From: Candidatus Litorirhabdus singularis | GTDB lineage: Bacteria; Pseudomonadota; Gammaproteobacteria; Pseudomonadales; Halieaceae | NCBI RefSeq assembly: GCF_026262625.1 | Contig: NZ_SHNN01000001.1 | Coordinates: forward strand, 744,001-808,000 | Reading direction: 5' to 3' | Length of the DNA stretch: 64,000 nt | In this document: piece by piece, positions 15,455-24,537 of the stretch | Layout: each line of letters starts with the position of its first letter | Numbering within the stretch: the first letter of the stretch is position 1 | Translations under genes and position numbers: made by a program | The notes under the pieces: model-generated | Databases searched by the model: none | Told to the model about the DNA's origin: nothing | What the model saw: only the letters and a program-made list of their open reading frames with translations

Positions 15455-16375
15455 TCAAATCGGCGCTCGCCACTCGCTGTGCTCGTCAGAGCCTCGCACC
15501 GCAGCAAAATAGGCTGCCTGCAACTTTTCAGTCAACGGACCACGTTTACCGTCACCAATGCGACGACCGTCCAATTCACGGATCGGCAGAACCTCAGCGG
15601 CGGTACCGGTGAAAAAAGCTTCATCTGCGATGTAAACCGTATCGCGGGTGATACGTTTTTCTTCAATGCTATAGCCCATTTCTGCGGCCAGTGTAAAAAT
15701 GGTGCTGCGGGTTATGCCATCAAGACAGGAGGTCAGCTCCGGCGTATACAGGCAGCCGTCACGCACCATGAAGAAATTTTCTCCACTGCCCTCGGCCACG
15801 TAGCCTTCGTTATCCAACAACAGCGCCTCTTCACAGCCGCTATCCAGCGCCTCACGCAATGCCAGCATGGAATTGATGTAATGGCCGTTGGCCTTGGCTT
15901 TGCACATCGAAATATTCACATGGTGACGCGTATAAGACGAAGTGCGGACCTTGATGCCACGCTCCAAAGCTTCCGGCTCCATGTAAGAGGGCCACTCCCA
16001 GGCAGCAACCATAACGTGGGTACGCAAGTTATCAGCGCGCAGCCCCATACCCTCTGAACCGTAAAAGCACATGGGCCGCAGGTATCCTTCATCAAGACCA
16101 TTCTCGCGCACTACTGCGCGCTGCGCCTCATTGATCACCTCTTTTTCAAAAGGCATGTCCATACGCAGAATATGCGCGGATCTGAACAGGCGGTCGGTAT
16201 GTTCCTTGAGTCTGAAAATACAGGTGCCATCAGATTCCGTTTTGTAAGCTCGTACGCCTTCAAACACACCTAAACCGTAGTGAAATGTGTGGGTCAGTAC
16301 ATGCACCTTCGCATCTCGCCACGGCACTAGCTCGCCGTCCAGCCAGATCACGCCATCCCGATCGGCCATTGTCAT
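15455..16375 (-). CDS. ilvE: Branched-chain amino acid aminotransferase
   Basis: A fold-type IV PLP aminotransferase for the last step of leucine, isoleucine and valine synthesis. Of 306 residues, it opens ADRDGVIWLDGELVPWRDA and HTFHYGLGVFEGVRAY. The PLP lysine lies in SMCKAKANGHYINSMLAL at about 153-170, followed by LLLDNEGYVAEGSGENFFMV and LDGITRSTIF, all IlvE-type. The start is the ATG at 16373-16375, which overlaps the glnE stop (ATGA) and has AGGAG 7 bases upstream. The gspE-glnE-ilvE order resembles the glnE-ilvE pair of pseudomonads. Confidence 0.95.
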   Translation of the reverse strand: MTMADRDGVIWLDGELVPWRDAKVHVLTHTFHYGLGVFEGVRAYKTESDGTCIFRLKEHTDRLFRSAHILRMDMPFEKEVINEAQRAVVRENGLDEGYLRPMCFYGSEGMGLRADNLRTHVMVAAWEWPSYMEPEALERGIKVRTSSYTRHHVNISMCKAKANGHYINSMLALREALDSGCEEALLLDNEGYVAEGSGENFFMVRDGCLYTPELTSCLDGITRSTIFTLAAEMGYSIEEKRITRDTVYIADEAFFTGTAAEVLPIRELDGRRIGDGKRGPLTEKLQAAYFAAVRGSDEHSEWRAPI

Positions 16376-19152
16376 AATTCTGCTCCTACTAGAAGTTGAT
16401 TCCATTTGCGCGTAACCGCCGCAATTTCCGTTTTAAACTGCCCGGCCTCTACTTCGCCAGGACTTTGCTGCAGCGCCAACTGATGCGCAGCTGACCGAAG
16501 GGCGATGTATGCCCGGGTCAAAGCTGTACTTTCCTCAGGGGTGAACAAACCCACGTGCTGCAAGTTTTCCAGTATGCGCACATTGTCTGTCCAGGCTGTA
16601 AGCTCGGGCGACTGCCGCGACCACGCCAGAACCGCATATTGCACCATAAATTCAATGTCTACGATACCTCCAAGGCCCTGTTTGAGGTGAAACAGATCGC
16701 TTGGTTCAAGACTGGTAGGCAGTAAATGTTCACGCATTTTTTCGCGCATGCTAACGACTTCAGAGGCCAGGGTTGCCTGCGGTCGAGGGCGACATAGAAT
16801 CTCGGCCCGCAGCGACACAAAACGCTGTGCCAAATCTGCGTCGCCAGCCACCGCACGCGCGCGCACCAAAGCCTGCTGTTCCCAGGTCCATGCCGATTCG
16901 CGCAGGTAGTCGCCATAGCCTTTGAATGAGGTCACTAACATGCCCGAGTTACCATCTGGCCGCAGGCGCATGTCGACTTCGTATAACTGTCCCATGGCGG
17001 TACGGGTATCCAGCATCTGTATAACGCGCTGACCCAGGCGAGTGTAGAACACGGCATTGTCCAGCGGACGTGGCCCATCGGTGCTACCCCCGGCAATCGC
17101 ATCGTAGACAAACACCAGGTCCAGATCAGAGCCGTGCCCCAATTCCAGACCGCCCAACTTGCCGTAACCCAACACCAGAAAACCGCTACCGTCACCCTCC
17201 TGACGCGGCCTACCGTGGCGCGAGGTAAGGTCGTGCCACGCCACGGCCACAGCTTGCTCGAGAATCGCCTCGGCAAGAAAAGTCAGGCGATCACTGACCT
17301 GCATCAACGGCAGGCGGCCTGACACTTCCCCGGCTGCAATATGCAGCATTTGGGAGGCCTTGAAATAACGCAGCGCTTCCATCTGGGCTTCAAGATCATC
17401 CTGAGGCAGACGCGCGACCTGCATCTGCAAGGCATCACGCAACTCGTCGCGACCCGGCTGACCATACAATGTGCGCTCATCCAGCAACTCGTCTAACAGT
17501 ACCGGTTGCCGCGTCAATAATTCTGCTATCCAGGGGCTGGCCGCACACAGACTGACTAACACCTGCAACGCGGCCGGATTCTCTAACAACAACACCAGAT
17601 AAGCGCTGCGCCGGGCTACCGACTGCACCAACGGCAACAGTCGTTGCAACGCCAGATCTGCAAACTCATGCTGACCACAGGCCTGCAGCAAGTCTGGCAT
17701 AAAACGGTCCAGACGCTCGCGGCCCTCGGCTTGCAGATAACGTAAGCGACTGCTGTCACGCAGCTCCTGCAAGAGGTTTGCCGTGGCATCACCATCATGA
17801 AACCCGATTTCGCGCAGCGCGTCGGCCTGCAGATGGTCCGGCCACACCGGCACACTGGCCGGCGCTTCTTCAACACTACCGGGGTCAGCGATGAGATTGG
17901 CAAAGTGAAAACTGACCCGCTGTCGATGACTGTCGAGCTGCGTCATAAAGCTCGCCCAGTCACCAAATCCCAGCGCTATCAGCAGCGCCTCACGTGCCTC
18001 ATCGGTACTCGGCAGTTCCTGTATCTGCCGGTCATCGTAGCCTTGCACTCCATGCTCAACATCGCGCAGAAACAGGTAGGCCTGTTGCAGCTCAAGCACC
18101 GCCGCCGCCGGCAGGCAGCCATCGTCAGCGCAGGCATCCAACACCGGCAATAGCTCCCGCTGCTGCAGGGCCGCGTTCCGGCCACCACGAATAAGCTGAA
18201 AACACTGCGCAATAAATTCCACCTCACGAATACCGCCCGGGCCCAGTTTGACGTCCTGCTGCAACCCGCGGCGGCGCATTTCAGCACTGATCATCGACTT
18301 CATATCGCGCAGAGCATCGATAACCCCAAAATCAATGTAGCGCCGGTAAACAAACGGGCGCAGGCACGCCTCGAGTTCGCGACGGTGCTCTGCAGGTCCA
18401 GTGATAATGCGCGCCTTGATCATGGCATAACGTTCCCACTCACGGCCCTGGTCCTGGTAGTACTCCTCCAGCGCGCTGAAATTCATGACCAGTGCGCCGC
18501 TATCGCCATAGGGCCGCAAACGCATATCCACACGGAATACAAATCCGTACGCCGTAATCTGGTCCAGTGCAGTGATCAGACGCTGGCCCAGTTTGATAAA
18601 AAACTCCTGATTACTGAGACTGCGCCTCCCGCCGCTGGTTTTGCCCTGCTCGGGATAGGTAAATATGAGGTCAATATCGGATGACAAATTAAGTTCGCGT
18701 GCACCCAACTTACCCATCGCCAGAATCAGCAGTTGCTGTACCTGACCGGACTCATCCAGCGGCTCGCCGTATTCGGTCGCCAGCTCACGATGCAACCATT
18801 CTGACGCCTGCGCCAAACACGCTTCCGCCAACAACGACATATCGCGGGTCGTTTCCATCGTGGCCGCGGCCCGGGTAAAGTCGCGCCACAAGATGCGCAA
18901 AATTTCACGCTGGCGAAACTGCCTTAAACGTATGCCCAGGTCATCTCGAGAATCACACCCCGCCAGCAAAGTCGTCAGCTTGGCTTCCAGGTCTTGCTCC
19001 TCATAGCGCTTTTGCAAATCGCCGCTGTCTTGCAGCGCAACGACCATGGCCGTCTGCTGCTGACACAGGCGTTGAGCAAACTTGCTCGCCGCCAGTACCT
19101 GCTGCCACTGCCGCGCCAACACCGAGTCAGTTATCCCGGGCAATTTAAACAT
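16372..19152 (-). CDS. glnE: Bifunctional glutamine synthetase adenylyltransferase/deadenylase
   Basis: GlnE adds AMP to and removes it from glutamine synthetase in response to PII, adjusting nitrogen assimilation. The 926-residue protein contains both nucleotidyltransferase domains: MGKLGARELNLSSDIDLIF (about 150-170, deadenylase half) and LGYGKLGGLELGHGSDLDLV (about 655-675, adenylylase half), each with the GS-D-D metal motif. The central PII-response region and the GlnD-like segments (LGPGGIREVEFIAQ, LKQGLGGIVDIEFMVQYA) are intact. Its length is close to the E. coli protein. It starts 5 bp after gspE and overlaps ilvE by 4 bp. Confidence 0.96.
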   Translation of the reverse strand: MFKLPGITDSVLARQWQQVLAASKFAQRLCQQQTAMVVALQDSGDLQKRYEEQDLEAKLTTLLAGCDSRDDLGIRLRQFRQREILRILWRDFTRAAATMETTRDMSLLAEACLAQASEWLHRELATEYGEPLDESGQVQQLLILAMGKLGARELNLSSDIDLIFTYPEQGKTSGGRRSLSNQEFFIKLGQRLITALDQITAYGFVFRVDMRLRPYGDSGALVMNFSALEEYYQDQGREWERYAMIKARIITGPAEHRRELEACLRPFVYRRYIDFGVIDALRDMKSMISAEMRRRGLQQDVKLGPGGIREVEFIAQCFQLIRGGRNAALQQRELLPVLDACADDGCLPAAAVLELQQAYLFLRDVEHGVQGYDDRQIQELPSTDEAREALLIALGFGDWASFMTQLDSHRQRVSFHFANLIADPGSVEEAPASVPVWPDHLQADALREIGFHDGDATANLLQELRDSSRLRYLQAEGRERLDRFMPDLLQACGQHEFADLALQRLLPLVQSVARRSAYLVLLLENPAALQVLVSLCAASPWIAELLTRQPVLLDELLDERTLYGQPGRDELRDALQMQVARLPQDDLEAQMEALRYFKASQMLHIAAGEVSGRLPLMQVSDRLTFLAEAILEQAVAVAWHDLTSRHGRPRQEGDGSGFLVLGYGKLGGLELGHGSDLDLVFVYDAIAGGSTDGPRPLDNAVFYTRLGQRVIQMLDTRTAMGQLYEVDMRLRPDGNSGMLVTSFKGYGDYLRESAWTWEQQALVRARAVAGDADLAQRFVSLRAEILCRPRPQATLASEVVSMREKMREHLLPTSLEPSDLFHLKQGLGGIVDIEFMVQYAVLAWSRQSPELTAWTDNVRILENLQHVGLFTPEESTALTRAYIALRSAAHQLALQQSPGEVEAGQFKTEIAAVTRKWNQLLVGAEL

Positions 19153-19157
19153 GGCGG

Positions 19158-20933
19158 CTAAGCGTTGTACGCCGGAGCTACGCGCATCACTTCCTCGATG
19201 GTCGTCTCGCCGTTGGCAACCCGGGTGGCGCCGCTGAGACGAAGGGTTCGCATGCCTTCATGCATGGCCAGTTTACGCATCGCATCGGTATCAGTGTGGG
19301 CCTGCACCACCTCCTGTATACCCTGCGACATAACCAACACTTCGTAAATACCCTGACGCCCCACGTAACCCGTATCACGGCATTCACTACAGCCTACTGG
19401 CTGGCAGATTTGCGCCGGCACCTTGACCTTCCAGGGCGCCGTCAGCTCGCGCCAAGCGTCGGCATCGGCAGCCACGGGAGTTTTGCAGGACGGACACAAT
19501 ATACGCACCAGACGCTGGGCCATAACCCCGCGCACGGTCGCCTTGATCAAATAGGGAGCAACACCCAGCTCCAGCAAGCGCGTAACCGCGTTGGGAGCAT
19601 CATTAGTGTGCAGCGTTGAAATCACCAGGTGACCGGTCAAGGCCGCCTGTACCGCCATTTCTGCGGTTTCCAAGTCTCGAATCTCGCCAATCATGACGAT
19701 GTCCGGGTCTTGCCGCATCAATGCTCTGATCCCGGTGGCAAAATCCAGGTCTATCTGATGGTTGACCTGCATCTGATTAAAAGCACCCTCCACCATTTCG
19801 ATAGGGTCTTCAATGGTGCACACGTTGACCTCAGGCGTGGCCAACTGGCGCAGCGTTGAATACAAGGTGGTCGTTTTACCCGAACCAGTAGGCCCGGTTA
19901 CCAGCACGATACCGTGACCCATAGCATTCATGGCACGCCAACGTCGCAAATCCTCATTAGCAAGGCCCAGATCCTCAAAGCTCTTCTTGAGCACCTCGGG
20001 ATCAAAAATCCGCATGACCAGCTTCTCGCCAAAGGCGGTCGGCAGTGTCGACAGTCGCAGCTCAACTTCGTTGCCCTCTGGCGAACGGGTTTTCAGGCGA
20101 CCATCCTGTGGGCGACGTTTTTCAGCCACATCCATACGCCCCAGAATCTTGAAACGACTGCTGACTGCCGCCGCTACCTGTTGCGGCAGCTCGTAAACGC
20201 TGTAGAGCACGCCATCAATGCGGAACCTGACATTACCCACCTCGCGTCGCGGCTCAATGTGAATATCACTGGCACGCTGTTCAAAGGCGTACTGAAGCAG
20301 CCAGTCTACAATGCTGACAATATGCTGATCGTTGGCATCAGGCTCTTTCATTGAACCCAACTCAAGCATCTGCTCGAGATTGGTTACCCCTGCGGCAGCC
20401 GAGGTTGGGCCACCCTTGGCATGGGCGCCACGCACCGACTTGGCCATGGTGTAAAACTCAGCCGTGTGCCGGGTAATGTCGCGTGGATCTGCCAATACCC
20501 GTCGAATCGGTTTGCGCAGCACATGCTCTAGTTGGCCTTCCCAACTCTTGATCCAGGGCTCACCGCTGGCAATCACTACTTCATTGTCAGAGACTTCTAC
20601 CGCCAAAATTTTGTGCCGTTGAGCAAAAGCCAGGCTCATCACGTCGGCAATACTGGTAACATTTATTTTCAGAGGGTCGATAGAGAAAAAACCCTGACCG
20701 GCCTCTTTACCCAGCCACAGTAACAACTGCTCCATCGTCAGCCGCTGGGCACTGCGTTCATCAACAATTTTTTGCTCCGCCAGAAATACCAGCGGGTGCA
20801 CCGAGCCCGGATTAACGCCCCGCAGCCGCCGCGCTGCGGCCTCGCTGATAACACCACCCGCCTCCAGCTGATGCACGAGGCCCGCTAGATCAAGCTTACG
20901 TTCGGGCGTCGAATTTTCTAAACTGATACTCAT
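19158..20933 (-). CDS. GspE/PulE/PilB-type secretion ATPase without partner genes
   Basis: A hexameric traffic ATPase of the type II secretion / type IV pilus family. The 591-residue protein has an N-terminal GSPII_E-like domain (about 15-180), then the ATPase core with Walker A GPTGSGKTTTLYSTL (about 345-360), Asp box CTIEDPIEMVEGA, Walker B RQDPDIVMIGEIRD and His box LTGHLVISTLHTNDA, and the zinc pair CPSC...CSEC typical of GspE and PilB. No pseudopilin, inner-membrane or secretin gene lies nearby. In related bacteria a similar gene sits beside glnE, so it is probably an old part of this locus. Partners and cargo are unknown. Confidence 0.9.
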   Translation of the reverse strand: MSISLENSTPERKLDLAGLVHQLEAGGVISEAAARRLRGVNPGSVHPLVFLAEQKIVDERSAQRLTMEQLLLWLGKEAGQGFFSIDPLKINVTSIADVMSLAFAQRHKILAVEVSDNEVVIASGEPWIKSWEGQLEHVLRKPIRRVLADPRDITRHTAEFYTMAKSVRGAHAKGGPTSAAAGVTNLEQMLELGSMKEPDANDQHIVSIVDWLLQYAFEQRASDIHIEPRREVGNVRFRIDGVLYSVYELPQQVAAAVSSRFKILGRMDVAEKRRPQDGRLKTRSPEGNEVELRLSTLPTAFGEKLVMRIFDPEVLKKSFEDLGLANEDLRRWRAMNAMGHGIVLVTGPTGSGKTTTLYSTLRQLATPEVNVCTIEDPIEMVEGAFNQMQVNHQIDLDFATGIRALMRQDPDIVMIGEIRDLETAEMAVQAALTGHLVISTLHTNDAPNAVTRLLELGVAPYLIKATVRGVMAQRLVRILCPSCKTPVAADADAWRELTAPWKVKVPAQICQPVGCSECRDTGYVGRQGIYEVLVMSQGIQEVVQAHTDTDAMRKLAMHEGMRTLRLSGATRVANGETTIEEVMRVAPAYNA

Positions 20934-21103
20934 CGCTGACCCATATCCTGTCCTGACAATCTACTCCATAGATGCTAGCACAGACGCTCTCAGATCGGCG
21001 GCGCCGCTTTCCGTTTCGGGATATGTGTCACTTTAGTCAAATCCCGCCTATACTTCGCAAAAAATACCACCTCACTACCGCTAAACCGTACTGGGATATC
21101 TGC

Positions 21104-22381
21104 ATGACTATCATCGCTGAACACGGGCAATTGCTCCTCATACTTGCCTGCTGCTTCGGGTTTTTTATGGCTTGGGGCGTCGGTGCCAACGACGTTGCAA
21201 ACGCCATGGGCACCTCAGTGGGCTCTCGCGCCCTTACCGTGAAGCAAGCCATCATGATTGCGATTGTATTCGAGTTTGCTGGCGCCTATCTGGCCGGGGG
21301 CGAGGTTACCGGCACCATCCGCAAGGGCATCATTGACCCCTCGGTAATGGAAGGCCACCCTGAGCTTCTGGTTTTCGGCATGCTATCGGCCTTGCTGGCG
21401 GCGGGCACCTGGCTGCTCATCGCCAGTATGAAGGGCTGGCCGGTTTCAACCACCCACTCCATTGTCGGCGCCATCGTTGGCTTTGCCGCGGTTGGCATCT
21501 CTCCAGATGTGGTGAACTGGGGCAAAGTTGGTTCAATTGCAGCCAGCTGGGTGGTATCGCCGCTGTTAGCGGGCACTATTTCCTTCCTGCTGTTTATGAG
21601 CGTACAAAAGCTGATTCTCGACAGCGATGACCCCTTCCGGCAGGCCAAGCGCTACATACCGGTCTACATGTGGATAGTCGGTTTTATGATCTCCATGGTA
21701 ACCCTGGTTAAGGGGCTAAAACATGTAGGCGTAGAGATCGATCTCGGGCTGGGCTCCAATTTTGCCAACGCGGTGCCACTGAGCGCCGTCATTGGCCTCT
21801 GCGTTGCCCTGCTTGGCTCGCTGCTGCTGCGGCGGGTGTCCGACGACCCGGGCACAGAGCACCGGTTTGATAATGTCGAGCGAGTATTCGCCATTCTCAT
21901 GGTCTTCACTGCCTGCGCCATGGCCTTCGCGCACGGCTCCAACGATGTAGCCAACGCTGTCGGCCCGCTGGCAGCCATTGCGAGCACCATTGAAAGTGGC
22001 GGCGAAATTGCGGCGAAGTCCTCCCTGCCCTGGTGGATACTGTTGCTAGGTGGCACCGGTATTGTGGTCGGGCTGGCGACTTATGGCTTCAAGGTCATGG
22101 CGACTATCGGCAAGAAAATAACTGAACTCACCCCCAGCCGCGGTTTTGCCGCTGAGCTGGGAGCGGCATCTACGGTCGTTCTCGCATCGGCTTCCGGACT
22201 GCCTATCTCTACCACACATACCCTGGTAGGCGCGGTTCTGGGCGTGGGTCTGGCGCGCGGTATCGCAGCGCTCAACCTACGTATCATCGGCACTATTCTG
22301 GCATCATGGCTAATCACACTCCCAGCTGGCGCGGGTCTATCGATCATATTCTTCTTCTGCTTCAAGGGTTACTTCATGTAA
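21104..22381 (+). CDS. pitA: Inorganic phosphate transporter, Pit family
   Basis: A low-affinity phosphate:proton symporter of the PiT/PHO4 family in the inner membrane. The 425-residue protein has the two duplicated PiT signatures: GVGANDVANAMGTSVGS (about 26-42) and AHGSNDVANAVGPLAAI in the second half, with many membrane helices in between and GLPISTTHTLVGAVLGVG near the C-terminus. The start at MTIIAEHGQLLLILA (ATG 21104) matches the usual start of the family; the open frame extends 44 codons upstream into non-family sequence. No regulatory gene such as phoU lies next to it. Confidence 0.93.
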   Translation: MTIIAEHGQLLLILACCFGFFMAWGVGANDVANAMGTSVGSRALTVKQAIMIAIVFEFAGAYLAGGEVTGTIRKGIIDPSVMEGHPELLVFGMLSALLAAGTWLLIASMKGWPVSTTHSIVGAIVGFAAVGISPDVVNWGKVGSIAASWVVSPLLAGTISFLLFMSVQKLILDSDDPFRQAKRYIPVYMWIVGFMISMVTLVKGLKHVGVEIDLGLGSNFANAVPLSAVIGLCVALLGSLLLRRVSDDPGTEHRFDNVERVFAILMVFTACAMAFAHGSNDVANAVGPLAAIASTIESGGEIAAKSSLPWWILLLGGTGIVVGLATYGFKVMATIGKKITELTPSRGFAAELGAASTVVLASASGLPISTTHTLVGAVLGVGLARGIAALNLRIIGTILASWLITLPAGAGLSIIFFFCFKGYFM

Positions 22382-22423
22382 CGCAGGATTTTAAAAAGCC
22401 CCGCAGTAACCTACACTGACCCC

Positions 22424-23572
22424 ATGTTGAAACTTCCCTCGACGCTAGACCAGCTGCACCAGCTGGTCAGCCTGCATTCCGTAAGCTCTACCCAGCCTGG
22501 TCTGGATCAGGGCAATCGTGCGGTGATAGACACTCTGGCAAGCTGGTTGACGGATCTGGGCTTTAGCATTGAAATTCAGGAACTGAACGCAGACGGCAGC
22601 AAAGCCAATCTGATCGCCACGCTTGGCAGCGGCCCCGGTGGCCTGGTGCTGGCCGGGCATACCGACACCGTGCCCTTTGATGAAGAACTGTGGCAGTTTG
22701 ATCCGCTTGCCATCACTGAGCGCGACGGCAAGCTGTACGGCCTTGGCAGTACCGATATGAAAGGCTTCTTTCCGCTGATTATTGCCGCCGCCAGCGACTT
22801 CGCCGACACCGCGCTCAAGCAACCACTGATTATTCTGGCCACCGCTGACGAAGAAAGCTCCATGGCCGGCGCCAAAGCACTGGCGGCTGCGGGTCACCCG
22901 CGCGCCAGGCAGGCGATTATCGGTGAACCCACCGGACTGCGACCGATTCGACTGCACAAGGGCATCATCATGGAAGCGGTGAGTATCTTGGGTAATTCCG
23001 GTCATTCATCCGACCCCAGCCTGGGCAATAATGCATTGGATGGCCTGCATCAGGTCTTGGGAGAATTGATGCAATACCGGGAAACGCTACAGCAGCGTTT
23101 TCAGCATTCGATGTTCGATGTTCAGTATCCGACGCTGAACTTTGGCTGCGTACACGGTGGCGACAATCCCAACCGGATCTGCGGCAGTACTGAGCTGCAC
23201 TTTGACGTGCGAGCAACGCCCGGCTGCAGCAATGAACTGGTGCGAAACGAAATCCGCCAGCTGATGGACCGCGTCGCCAGCTCCAGCGGCCTGCAGATCA
23301 GTGTGGAATCATTAATCACCGGTGCCGAGGCGTTCGAGCAGAGTGCGGAATGTGAATTGGTGCAACTGGCAGAAAAGCTGACCGGGCACACGGGTGGAGC
23401 TGTTGCGTTTGCCACTGAGGCGCCATACCTACAGCAACTTGGGATGGACACCATTATTCTCGGACCCGGCTCAATCGATCGCGCCCATCAACCCGATGAA
23501 TATATCGAGCTGGATCAATTCACACCCTGCATCGATCTACTGCGGCAATTCATTCGCCATTTCTGCGTTTAA
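22424..23572 (+). CDS. argE: Acetylornithine deacetylase
   Basis: ArgE removes the acetyl group from N2-acetylornithine in arginine synthesis. The 382-residue M20-family zinc hydrolase shows the metal ligands in order: LAGHTDTVPF (about 76-85), GLGSTDMKGFF (about 104-114), ADEESSMAGAKAL with the catalytic Glu (about 143-155), IGEPTGLRP, and the final GPGSIDRAHQPDEYIEL histidine (about 345-361). A dimerisation domain is in the middle (about 180-290). Related deacylases such as DapE share this fold, but GEPT and SIDRAHQPDEY favour ArgE. No other arg gene is nearby. Confidence 0.92.
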   Translation: MLKLPSTLDQLHQLVSLHSVSSTQPGLDQGNRAVIDTLASWLTDLGFSIEIQELNADGSKANLIATLGSGPGGLVLAGHTDTVPFDEELWQFDPLAITERDGKLYGLGSTDMKGFFPLIIAAASDFADTALKQPLIILATADEESSMAGAKALAAAGHPRARQAIIGEPTGLRPIRLHKGIIMEAVSILGNSGHSSDPSLGNNALDGLHQVLGELMQYRETLQQRFQHSMFDVQYPTLNFGCVHGGDNPNRICGSTELHFDVRATPGCSNELVRNEIRQLMDRVASSSGLQISVESLITGAEAFEQSAECELVQLAEKLTGHTGGAVAFATEAPYLQQLGMDTIILGPGSIDRAHQPDEYIELDQFTPCIDLLRQFIRHFCV

Positions 23573-23639
23573 GCGCCGCTGACGACTGGGCTTGTGGGCA
23601 CTGGTCTTTGCTCAGCTCGATTATCTTAACGATTGGCGG

Positions 23640-24479
23640 TCAGGACTTTTCTCGAGCGATGAGCTTGTTCAGGTCACGTTTGAAGCCGCCGAGCTCTTTA
23701 CGCACCCGCCGATCTTGCTTGTCGTTGCGAGAATCAATCACCGCCGCCAGCACTTGGTAGATAACCTGTTCGTTGTGCACGTTTGCAGCCACATATTCCT
23801 CCGACTGGTGTGACTCACGCTGATCCAGAATATCTCTAGCGCGCTGCTGCCAGCCTGGCTCACGCTCCAGCAGCTCCTCAGTCTGGGCCAACCACTTCCG
23901 GCGCTGCTGTAACCATGCCTCATCAAAGCGATGCATGTCCGCCGCAGCCTCTTGCAGTAGCTGTTTCTGCTCTGGCTGCAGTTTGCCCATAAAACTCTTA
24001 AGACCGTCCTCAAAATTCTCGAAAGTCTGCTCACGAAACTCGGCGTCCGTGCGACCCAGGTACTCCTCCTCGAGGTCTGCCTGCTCTTCATAAAGCTCGC
24101 CCATAAAGTCCGCCAGCTGGGCATCGCTCATTTGCTCCCCAAGAGTGAACGCCAGGTCCAGGCTGCGTTCCTCCAGCCGCGTATAAGCCACCAGTAGTTC
24201 GTCAGTCCAGGCTTTAATCACAGCTGAATCTACCGGTTGATCCAGGTCCGACTCAATACCTTCCAGAATTATCAGATAGCTCTGAAGCTCTTCTTCACGA
24301 TGCCACTGCAGCAGGGGCTGTAATTCTTGTTTCAGAGACTTTTTTTGGTCTCGGGTCAGATTGACGTAATCCCCCATATACCAGGGAATCAGCCAGTCCA
24401 ACTGATTATAGACAAAAGCATTGCTGCAGCTTGTCAAAAGCAGGCATAAGCATACCGGCAGTAACCTTTTCAAAACCAC
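23640..24479 (-). CDS. DUF6279-type lipoprotein
   Basis: A 279-residue predicted outer-membrane or periplasmic lipoprotein. I start it at the GTG 24477-24479, which has a strong GGAGGAGG 7 bases upstream and leads straight into a lipoprotein signal: KRLLPVCLCLLLTSC, with LTSC as the lipobox. The mature protein begins SNAFVYNQLDWLIPWYMGDY, characteristic of this family, and is then almost entirely charged helix rich in Glu, Gln, Leu and Arg, probably coiled coil. Longer frames starting upstream have no ribosome-binding site. Function is unknown. It is followed on the upstream side by a diguanylate cyclase on the same strand. Confidence 0.8.
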   Translation of the reverse strand: MVLKRLLPVCLCLLLTSCSNAFVYNQLDWLIPWYMGDYVNLTRDQKKSLKQELQPLLQWHREEELQSYLIILEGIESDLDQPVDSAVIKAWTDELLVAYTRLEERSLDLAFTLGEQMSDAQLADFMGELYEEQADLEEEYLGRTDAEFREQTFENFEDGLKSFMGKLQPEQKQLLQEAAADMHRFDEAWLQQRRKWLAQTEELLEREPGWQQRARDILDQRESHQSEEYVAANVHNEQVIYQVLAAVIDSRNDKQDRRVRKELGGFKRDLNKLIAREKS

Positions 24480-24537
24480 TCGCCAACCTCCTCCAGTTAC
24501 AGACGTTACGTTTGGCACCCGCAGCTGGATTAGCACC

